A stretch of DNA of 5,202 nt from Chloroflexota bacterium. Its GTDB lineage: Bacteria > Chloroflexota > Dormibacteria > Aeolococcales > Aeolococcaceae. A program made the translations under genes and the position numbers. The stretch covers positions 435 through 5,636 of the forward strand of contig VBHE01000256.1 in NCBI GenBank assembly GCA_005889515.1. Direction: 5' to 3'. Positions 1 through 5,202 of this stretch are shown one piece after another (position 1 is the first letter of the stretch; every line of letters begins with the position of its first letter). The notes beneath the pieces were generated by a model, which saw only the letters and a program-made list of their open reading frames with translations, did no database searches and was not told the DNA's origin.

Positions 1-102
1 GACGAGCGCTTCGCCACCCCCCGCGAGCGGCTGCTGGCCCACGAGGCGAACGTGAAGGCCGGCTGGGTCGACGCCCCCGCCGTCCGCCTGACCACCGCGT
101 GA
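1..102 (+). CDS. C-terminal end of an unidentified upstream gene (5' truncated)
   Basis: Frame 1 is open from the window edge to a TGA at 100-102, giving 33 residues that begin DERFATPRERLL and end APAVRLTTA. Codon use is the same GC-rich pattern as in the genes downstream. The end of this frame lies only 10 bases before the GTG of the reductase gene, so the two are very likely co-transcribed. The tail is mostly charged and alanine-rich and has no motif I recognise. Because a XylA-type reductase follows, an oxygenase or hydroxylase component is the obvious guess for this position, but the 33 residues themselves do not show it. I am fairly sure it is a real gene end and do not know its function. 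Confidence 0.6.
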   Translation, partial: DERFATPRERLLAHEANVKAGWVDAPAVRLTTA

Positions 103-104
103 GG
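99..104 (+). promoter_or_regulatory. Ribosome binding site of the reductase gene
   Basis: GTGAGG lies here, with its GAGG core at 101-104 and 8 bases of spacing to the GTG at 113. It overlaps the TGA stop of the upstream gene (100-102), so ribosomes finishing that gene would be next to the new start. This supports GTG 113 as the start and points to coupled translation. Confidence 0.5.
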
Positions 105-112
105 CCACGGTC

Positions 113-1174
113 GTGAAGCTCTTCCACCGCACCCCCGCACCCGAGCCCTGCACGGTTCGGGTCACCAATGCCGACTTCTCCTTCGACGTGCCGCGCCGGC
201 GGCTCCTCCTCGGCTCCGCGCTCGACCAGGGCGTCGCCTACCCGCACAACTGCCGGGTCGGCACCTGCGGCAGCTGCAAGACCAAGCTCGTCAGCGGGAG
301 GATCCGCCCGCTCATCGACTTCGCGCTCTCTCCGCTCACCGCCCAGGAGCTCAAGGACGGCTGCATCCTCGCCTGCCAGTCCAAGGTCCTCACCGACATC
401 GAGATCGAGGCGCCGATCGGGCGCGGGGGCGGGGTCGCGGTGCAGCGGGTCACCGGCGTGGTGGCGAGCGCCGAGCTCGTCGGCCACGAGGTCATCGACC
501 TGCGGCTGCGCCTCGACACACTCTTCCGCTTCCAGCCCGGCCAGTGGGGCTCGATCGGGGCCCGGGACAGCGAGGTGCGTCACGCCTACTCGTTCCACAC
601 CCCCGCCCCGCGCGAGGGCACGACCGAGGTCGGCTTCTACATCAAGAAGCTGCCCGGCGGCGCCTTCTCCGAGTGGCTCTTCGCCGCCGACCGCGCCGGC
701 GTCGAGATGGAGCTGCTCGGCCCCTTCGGCATCCTCGGCGATCACGACGAGACCGGCCACAACGTCTGCGTCGCGGGCTCGACCGGCCTGGCGCCGATCG
801 TCTGCATGGTCGAGGACGCCCTCGCCGCGTCCGAGGGCGCGCGCTTCACCGTCGTCTTCGGGGTGCGGCGCGAGCACGATCTCTTCGTGATGGACCGCCT
901 GGCGGCGCTTGCGGAGCGATACCCCGGCCGTCTGCGGGTGATCCCGCTCCTCTCCCACGAGCCGCCGGAGAGCGGCTGGACGGGCGGCCGCGGGCTGGTG
1001 ACCGAGGCCCTCGGCGAGGACCTCGCCGCCGTCCACGCCTTCCTCTGCGGCAACGCCCCCATGGTCGACGCCTGCGAGCGCCGGCTGGTGGAGCTCGGGC
1101 TCCCGAGGGAGCGGATCCACGCCGACCGCTTCGTGCCCACCGGGGCGACGGTCGCCAACGTGACCGCGGCATGA
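113..1174 (+). CDS. XylA-type [2Fe-2S] ferredoxin / FAD-NAD(P)H reductase of an oxygenase system
   Basis: This cytosolic electron-transfer protein should move electrons from NAD(P)H through FAD and a [2Fe-2S] cluster to a partner oxygenase. Residues 14-100 form the ferredoxin domain. Cluster cysteines are C47, C52 and C55 (C-x4-C-x2-C) and C88; C84 is an extra cysteine. The FAD domain (about 108-208) has the RxYS motif at R156-S160 (RHAYS) and GPFG at 203-206. The NAD(P) domain (about 215-335) has AGSTGLAP at 221-228 in place of the usual GGGTGLAP, and CGNAPMVDA at 312-320 in place of CGPPPMVxA. The near C-terminal HADRF (336-340) is also typical. From memory, length (353 residues) and segment order match XylA of xylene monooxygenase better than the methane or phenol hydroxylase reductases. 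GTG 113 is chosen because it has a GAGG site and leaves a complete ferredoxin domain. The gene ends in an ATGA overlap with the next one. The partner and substrate are unknown. Confidence 0.9.
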   Translation: MKLFHRTPAPEPCTVRVTNADFSFDVPRRRLLLGSALDQGVAYPHNCRVGTCGSCKTKLVSGRIRPLIDFALSPLTAQELKDGCILACQSKVLTDIEIEAPIGRGGGVAVQRVTGVVASAELVGHEVIDLRLRLDTLFRFQPGQWGSIGARDSEVRHAYSFHTPAPREGTTEVGFYIKKLPGGAFSEWLFAADRAGVEMELLGPFGILGDHDETGHNVCVAGSTGLAPIVCMVEDALAASEGARFTVVFGVRREHDLFVMDRLAALAERYPGRLRVIPLLSHEPPESGWTGGRGLVTEALGEDLAAVHAFLCGNAPMVDACERRLVELGLPRERIHADRFVPTGATVANVTAA

Positions 1175-2427
1175 GCACCGCGGCGCGTGCCGCCGATCCG
1201 GCCGTCGTGCCGGAGCGGCTGCAGGACCGGATGTACCACGACGACCCGTGGATCCCTCGCGACGTGGTCGAGGTCCGCGAGCGGGCACGCGAGGTGTGCA
1301 TGCGCGACCTCGCCCCGCTCGCCCCCGCCATCGCCGCCGGCGACGAGGTGGAGGACGGGTTCCCCTGGGCGGCGTTCCGCGCCCTCGGCGCGGCGGGCCT
1401 CTACGCGATCCCGTTCCCGGCGCCGCTGGGCCCGGGGCTCGAGCACCCCGCGATGGCGACGACGGCGGCCACCGAGGAGATCGCCTACGTCTCGAACAGC
1501 ATGGCCGGGGTCTACGACGGCCAGTGCATCCTCTCCGGGCAGACGATCGCCCAGGCGGCAGCGGCGGTCCGCGACCGCTGGCTCCCGAAGCTGGTCACCG
1601 GCGAGGTCGTCGCGTCCTTCGCGACCACCGAGCCGGAGGCGTCGAGCGACCTCCGCCCCGAGTCGATCGCCACCCGCGCCGAGCGCGTTCCCGGCGGACT
1701 GCGCATCGTGGGGCGGAAGCGCTTCATCACCAACTCGGTCGTCGCCGACGTCGTCGCCGCGCTGGTGCGCACCGGCGAGCGCGAGCTGAGCTTCGTGCTC
1801 GTCCCCCTCAAGGACACCCCCGGGGTCCGCGTCGGCCGCGCTGACCGGAAGATGGGCAACCGCGGCCAGGTCACCGCCGACATCGTCTTCGACGGCGTCG
1901 AGATCCCCGAGGACCACGTCATCGGCGAGCCGGGACAGGGGCTGCGGATGGCGCTGCGCACCCTCGTCTACGGACGCCTCGGCGTCGCCGCCGCCGGCGT
2001 CGGCATGGCCCAGGCGGCCCTCGACCTCGCCGTCTCCCACCTCCAGGAGCGCCGGCTCTTCGGCCGCCGCCTCGGCGAGTTCCAGCACTGGCAGTTCCGG
2101 ATGGCCGAGCACGCCACCCACATCGAGTGCGCCCGCACGCTCTATCTCAAGGCGGCCGCGCGTCTCGACGCGGGAGCGGCGTTCCCCGAGCCCGAGGCGG
2201 CGATGGCGAAGTGGTACGCGACCTCGATGTCGGTCGACGTGGTTCGCGACTGCCTCCAGGTGTTCGGCGGCTACGGCTTCGTCCGCGAGCTCGCCGAGGG
2301 CGGGCGTCACTACGCGCTCGAGGCGCTCTACCGCGACGCCAAGATCGGGGAGATCTACGAGGGGGCGAACGAGATCCAGAAGTGGGTCATCGCCCGCACC
2401 CTGCTGGGCCGCGACCTCACCGGCTGA
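1171..2427 (+). CDS. Acyl-CoA dehydrogenase family protein
   Basis: This is a 418-residue flavoprotein that should oxidise an acyl-CoA to the 2,3-enoyl-CoA, normally passing electrons to ETF. The family fold is visible throughout. The helical N-terminal domain covers about 25-145, and the FAD/substrate motif TTEPEASSD is at 152-160 (the usual form has GSD). GRKRFITNS at 181-189 lies in the beta domain. QERRLFGRRLGEFQ (292-305), QVFGGYGF (363-370) and the active-site segment IYEGANEIQ (395-403) lie in the C-terminal helical domain. E397 is in the position of the catalytic base of medium-chain enzymes, which favours a dehydrogenase over the related DszC/HpaH-like flavin monooxygenases. A399 replaces the common threonine of EGT. 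The ATG lies in an ATGA shared with the reductase stop and has no clear ribosome site, so it is probably translated by coupling. The frame stays open upstream to 544, but that part overlaps the reductase. Substrate class cannot be read from the sequence. Confidence 0.92.
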   Translation: MSTAARAADPAVVPERLQDRMYHDDPWIPRDVVEVRERAREVCMRDLAPLAPAIAAGDEVEDGFPWAAFRALGAAGLYAIPFPAPLGPGLEHPAMATTAATEEIAYVSNSMAGVYDGQCILSGQTIAQAAAAVRDRWLPKLVTGEVVASFATTEPEASSDLRPESIATRAERVPGGLRIVGRKRFITNSVVADVVAALVRTGERELSFVLVPLKDTPGVRVGRADRKMGNRGQVTADIVFDGVEIPEDHVIGEPGQGLRMALRTLVYGRLGVAAAGVGMAQAALDLAVSHLQERRLFGRRLGEFQHWQFRMAEHATHIECARTLYLKAAARLDAGAAFPEPEAAMAKWYATSMSVDVVRDCLQVFGGYGFVRELAEGGRHYALEALYRDAKIGEIYEGANEIQKWVIARTLLGRDLTG

Positions 2428-2434
2428 CGGTCGC
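2411..2434. repeat. Perfect inverted repeat GCGACC-N12-GGTCGC, possible operator
   Basis: The left arm is at 2411-2416 and the right arm at 2429-2434, with a 12-base spacer containing the TGA stop of the acyl-CoA dehydrogenase gene. Within the spacer region a smaller dyad, ACCG (2419-2422) and CGGT (2428-2431), has nearly the same axis. The repeat directly abuts the proposed -10 hexamer at 2435-2440, where a regulator could bind. No T-run follows, so a rho-independent terminator is unlikely. A 6-bp dyad can arise by chance in DNA this GC-rich. Confidence 0.35.
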
Positions 2435-2440
2435 TATGCT
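2411..2440 (+). promoter_or_regulatory. Possible sigma-70-type promoter of the regulator gene
   Basis: TATGCT at 2435-2440 matches TATAAT at four of six positions and is one of the few AT-containing hexamers in the region. An 18-base spacer leads back to GCGACC (2411-2416), which matches TTGACA only in its GAC core. Transcription would start near 2446-2448, giving a leader of about 37 bases before the GTG at 2484. The weak -35 element would fit a promoter that needs an activator. This is inferred from sequence alone. Confidence 0.35.
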
Positions 2441-2451
2441 CGGCCCCAGGC

Positions 2452-2464
2452 GTGCCGCGGGCAC
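2452..2464 (+). other. Short hairpin in the regulator's leader
   Basis: GTGCC (2452-2456) can pair with GGCAC (2460-2464) across a GCG loop. A flanking CCCC at 2444-2447 could also pair with the G-run at 2470-2474 that forms the ribosome binding site, giving a longer interrupted stem. There is no T-run, so this is not a typical terminator. Any role in limiting translation is speculative. Confidence 0.25.
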
Positions 2465-2469
2465 CGTTC

Positions 2470-2476
2470 GGGGGAG
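2470..2476 (+). promoter_or_regulatory. Ribosome binding site of the LuxR/LAL gene, deciding its start
   Basis: GGGGGAG lies 7 bases before the GTG at 2484 and is the strongest ribosome-site match in the window. It decides the start: the in-frame ATG at 2436 has no comparable site and falls inside the proposed -10 hexamer. Confidence 0.6.
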
Positions 2477-2483
2477 ACGCCAG

Positions 2484-5202
2484 GTGGGGCGGTCGTCGGC
2501 CGCGACGGGGCAGTGGGGGAGGTACGAGCCGCCGTACTTCGACTTCGGCCTCGTCGAGACCGAGGTCACCCGCGGGCTCACCGATCCCGCCGGGGCGCTG
2601 CCCAAGCTGCTCCTGGTGTCGGCGCCGACCGGGTATGGCAAGACCGTCCTGCTGTCGACCCTCTACCGCACCCTCGAGGCCCGGGGCGCCCGCTGCGTCT
2701 GGGTGTCGCTCGACGACCGCGACACCGACCTCGACCACCTGCTCTCCCATCTCGAGGCGGCGCTCGGTACCGGCGCGCCCCGGGGAGGCCACCTCCTCGA
2801 GAGCGAGCCGCCCGCCGACGTCGACCGGCGCATCGAGCGGATCCTCGCCGCCCTCGAGAACGGGGACGGCGCCACCCTCTTCGTCGACAACCTCGGGTAC
2901 TGCACCGCGCCCGAGGTCGAGCGGTTCGTCGACGCCGCGGTCTTCGGCACCGACCGGTCCGTCCGGCTGGTCGTCTCGACCGCCCAGCTCCCGCCCTTCG
3001 ACCACGCCCGCGCCAAGCTCGAGGGGCGGTTGCGCGAGGTGTCGGCGGCGGAGCTGAGCCTCGACGCCGGGCAGATCGGCGAGCTGCTCACCGCCGGGGG
3101 CATGCCGCTCGACGCCGCGACGATCGAGCTGGTGCGGCGGCGCACCGAGGGCTGGCCCGCGGCGGTCCGCCTGCTCCAGATCATCCTCGCCTCCGACCAC
3201 GACCCGATGCGCGCCCTCGCCCAGTTCTCGGGCTCCGACGTCGACCTGGCGTCGTGGCTGAACCGGCAGGTGCTCAAGGGGTTCGAGCCCGCACTCGTCG
3301 ACTTCCTCGCCCGGATCGCCCCCCTGCGGACCTTCTCCGTCGACCTCTGCGGTCACGCCACCGGGGTCGCCGGCGCGGGCGCGCTCGTCGACCTGCTGGT
3401 CCGGCGCAACGTGCTCATCTTCCCGCTCGACCGCAACCGCACCTGGTTCCGCTTCCACGCGCTCTTCCGCGACTTCCTCATGGAGGAGTCGCGGCGGCGG
3501 CTGCCGGAGAGGGAGCGGGAGGAGATCTGTGCGCGTGCCGCGCAGTGGTGTCGCGAGGAGGGGAGCTGGCACGACGCCGTCGAGTACGCGATGGAGTCGC
3601 GCCGCTTCGCGCTCGCGCGGGAGATCCTCGACGAGTACGCGCCGACGATCGTCCGCGACCGCGGCGACCTCCACCTCTACATCACCTGGGCGGAAAGGCT
3701 GCTCGCGGCGCGCACCCAGCTCAGCGTCGACGCGGAGTGCTGGTACGTCTGGGCGCTCGTCTTCGCGCGCCGCTATGAGGAGGCGCAGCAGGCGGTCGGC
3801 AAGCTGGTCCGGCGGATGCAGTCACGCCCCGCGGCGGCGGAGTCCGAGGTCGAGGCGGAGCTGCGCGCGCGCGTCGACGTCGTCCGGGTGGCGATCGACA
3901 TCTTCACCGACCGCCTTCCCCAGGCGCGCCGCCAGGGGGCGCGCTGGCTGAGCACCGACGCCGGCGCCGAGCCCTTCGACACCGCCACGGTGGCGTCGGC
4001 GATGGCGATCTCCGCGCTGGCCGACCACGCCTTCGCCGATGCCAAGCGGGCGATCCGCACCGCTCAGGCGGCGATCGCGCGGACCGGCAGCGAGTACGGG
4101 CATGCCTGGGTGGCGCTCCTCGACGCGCTGATCGACCTCCAGCAGGGAGCGGTGAACGTCGCCCTCCCCAACGTCGCCCAGGCGCTCACCCGCGGCCAGC
4201 GCGCGCTCGGCAGGGACGCGGGGATCGTCTCCACGGTCGCGCTCGTCCACGCCTCCTGTGCGCTCACCGCCGGCGCGCCGGACGAGGCGCGGGCGTCGCT
4301 CGAGCTCGGCCTCGAACGGGCGACGGCGCACGGCATCGTCGACACCACCGCGGCGGGCCTGCAGGCCGCGGTGACCCTCTGGTCCGGCGACGAGGGGTCG
4401 GCGTTCGCGCCGGCGGCGCTCGCCCGCCTCGCCCAGGACTACCCGCCCCGGCTGCGCCTGATGCTCGACTGCGCGGCCGTCCGCAGGCTGGTGCGGCTCG
4501 GCCGCGCCGGCGAGGCGCTCGAGGTCGCGCGCGGGGTGGGCATCGACCCCGAGACGGCCGAGGACCCGGCCGGCGAGGCGCGCAGGGCGATGCACGCCGC
4601 GGCCCGCGAGGCGGTCGACGCCGCCCGGCTCGAGCTCCTCATCGCCGGGGGCGACCAGCGCCGCGCGCGGACCCTCCTCGACCAGCAGCTGCGGGCGGCG
4701 ACCCAGAGCGGGCGCCGGCCGCGGGTCGTCGAGCTCCACGTCGCCGCCGCCGCGATCTCGTACCAGACCGGGGACACCGCGGCGGCGGTGCGCTCGATGA
4801 CCCGCGCCATCGCCGCCGCGGGACGTCGCCGCATCCTCCGTCCACTGCACGACCAGCTCGAGCTCGTCGGGACCCTGATCCAGGCGACCACCCCGCGGGA
4901 CTGGGTCTTCGCCCTCCCCGAGGAGCTCGACCTCTTCGCCGAGCTGTGCCGGCAGGTCGGCGAGCCCGCATCACCCGCGGACGGATGGCCCGGTGGGAAG
5001 GGCACCGTCGCCGTCGACGCCCCCACCCAGCGCGAGCTCGAGCTGCTCACCCTGCTCAACGCCGGTCTGTCCAACCAGCAGATCGCCGACCGCCTCAGCG
5101 TCTCCGTCGCCACCGTGAAGTGGCACCTCTACAACCTCTACGCGAAGCTCGACGTGCGCAGCCGCTCGGCGGCGCTCGCGCGGGCACGGCAGCTCCGCCT
5201 GC
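2484..5202 (+). CDS. LAL (MalT-type) ATP-binding LuxR-family transcriptional regulator (3' end cut by window)
   Basis: The frame is open from GTG 2484 to the window edge: 906 complete codons with no stop. This is a large one-component regulator of the MalT/AlkS/AcoK type, in which ATP and inducer binding drive oligomerisation and promoter activation. The N-terminal STAND ATPase has Walker A APTGYGKT at 47-54. A Walker B-like strand LFVDN at 132-136 follows. The family segment before the helical region is seen as TWFRFHALFRDFL at 320-332. Residues from about 340 to 830 are alanine- and arginine-rich and helical, fitting the TPR-like inducer-sensing region. The C-terminal LuxR helix-turn-helix runs from about T848 to the edge, with the recognition part SVATVKWHLYNLYAKLDV at 872-889 or thereabouts. 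Length matches the usual 850-950 residues, so only a few residues should be missing. Unusual points are N136 where the family has a second acidic residue, and STAQ (165-168) where an arginine is usual. The gene lies 56 bases after the acyl-CoA dehydrogenase gene, probably with its own promoter, and is a natural candidate to control the preceding operon. The inducer is unknown. Confidence 0.93.
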   Translation, partial: MGRSSAATGQWGRYEPPYFDFGLVETEVTRGLTDPAGALPKLLLVSAPTGYGKTVLLSTLYRTLEARGARCVWVSLDDRDTDLDHLLSHLEAALGTGAPRGGHLLESEPPADVDRRIERILAALENGDGATLFVDNLGYCTAPEVERFVDAAVFGTDRSVRLVVSTAQLPPFDHARAKLEGRLREVSAAELSLDAGQIGELLTAGGMPLDAATIELVRRRTEGWPAAVRLLQIILASDHDPMRALAQFSGSDVDLASWLNRQVLKGFEPALVDFLARIAPLRTFSVDLCGHATGVAGAGALVDLLVRRNVLIFPLDRNRTWFRFHALFRDFLMEESRRRLPEREREEICARAAQWCREEGSWHDAVEYAMESRRFALAREILDEYAPTIVRDRGDLHLYITWAERLLAARTQLSVDAECWYVWALVFARRYEEAQQAVGKLVRRMQSRPAAAESEVEAELRARVDVVRVAIDIFTDRLPQARRQGARWLSTDAGAEPFDTATVASAMAISALADHAFADAKRAIRTAQAAIARTGSEYGHAWVALLDALIDLQQGAVNVALPNVAQALTRGQRALGRDAGIVSTVALVHASCALTAGAPDEARASLELGLERATAHGIVDTTAAGLQAAVTLWSGDEGSAFAPAALARLAQDYPPRLRLMLDCAAVRRLVRLGRAGEALEVARGVGIDPETAEDPAGEARRAMHAAAREAVDAARLELLIAGGDQRRARTLLDQQLRAATQSGRRPRVVELHVAAAAISYQTGDTAAAVRSMTRAIAAAGRRRILRPLHDQLELVGTLIQATTPRDWVFALPEELDLFAELCRQVGEPASPADGWPGGKGTVAVDAPTQRELELLTLLNAGLSNQQIADRLSVSVATVKWHLYNLYAKLDVRSRSAALARARQLRL

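Noticed and set aside
544..1170. N-terminal extension of the acyl-CoA dehydrogenase frame (627 residues in all)
   Set aside because: The extension overlaps the reductase gene and is arginine-rich low complexity. The family domain begins after the ATG at 1171, which forms an ATGA overlap.
742..2310. 522-residue open frame on the minus strand
   Set aside because: It lies opposite the reductase and the acyl-CoA dehydrogenase, both of which have clear family motifs. Its product is low-complexity in A, R, G, E and D with no recognisable domain, as expected for the complement of GC-rich codons.
2419..2431. ACCG/CGGT dyad at the end of the acyl-CoA dehydrogenase gene as a rho-independent terminator
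   Set aside because: The stem is only 4 bp, or 6 bp with a 12-base loop if the outer arms are used, and no T-run follows.
2436..2483. ATG at 2436 as the start of the regulator
   Set aside because: It is in frame, but it has no ribosome site and lies inside the likely -10 hexamer. GTG 2484 has GGGGGAG at 7 bases.
2355..3674. 439-residue open frame on the minus strand opposite the LAL regulator
   Set aside because: Repetitive V/E/R/G/D composition, no motif, no ribosome site noticed, and full overlap with the ATPase domain of a well-supported gene.
2513..3778. 421-residue open frame on the plus strand within the regulator
   Set aside because: An arginine/proline-rich shifted reading of the regulator gene. 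The frame starting at 2484 carries Walker A and the LuxR helix-turn-helix without interruption.
3822..4850. 342-residue open frame on the minus strand
   Set aside because: Complement of the helical region of the regulator; biased composition and no family resemblance.

Overview
This 5.2 kb window is very GC-rich, with G or C at nearly every third codon position. All supported genes are on the + strand and tightly packed. The composition, the GTG starts and the large LAL (MalT-type) LuxR regulator fit a high-GC soil bacterium such as an actinomycete or a high-GC Chloroflexota/Dormibacterota-like lineage. There is no rRNA or other marker, so this placement is only an inference.

Positions 1-2427 look like the end of an operon. 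The last 33 codons of an unidentified gene (1-102) are followed after 10 bases by a 353-residue flavo-iron-sulfur reductase (113-1174). This protein has an N-terminal plant-type [2Fe-2S] ferredoxin domain and a C-terminal FAD/NAD(P)H reductase domain. It resembles XylA, the electron-transfer component of xylene monooxygenase, along its whole length. Its stop codon overlaps the start of an acyl-CoA dehydrogenase (1171-2427, 418 residues) in an ATGA, so the two are probably translationally coupled.

Positions 2428-2483 are the only real intergenic space. They contain a plausible -10 hexamer, a perfect 6-bp inverted repeat directly upstream of it, a short leader hairpin and a strong ribosome binding site. 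After this a large regulator begins (GTG at 2484) and runs off the right edge. It has an N-terminal STAND-type ATPase, a long helical (TPR-like) middle and a C-terminal LuxR helix-turn-helix, and is missing only its last few residues.

Taken together, the reductase would pass electrons from NAD(P)H to an oxygenase encoded to the left. The acyl-CoA dehydrogenase would act on a CoA-activated product of that oxidation. The LAL regulator would sense the inducer or its metabolite, as AlkS does for alkane oxidation in Pseudomonas. The oxygenase itself lies outside the window, so the substrate cannot be stated. I see no mobile element, CRISPR array, tRNA or rRNA, and no gene-free stretch over 300 bases. 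I did not find an obviously new system. The most unusual points are departures from consensus in the regulator's nucleotide-binding motifs and the compact control region before it.
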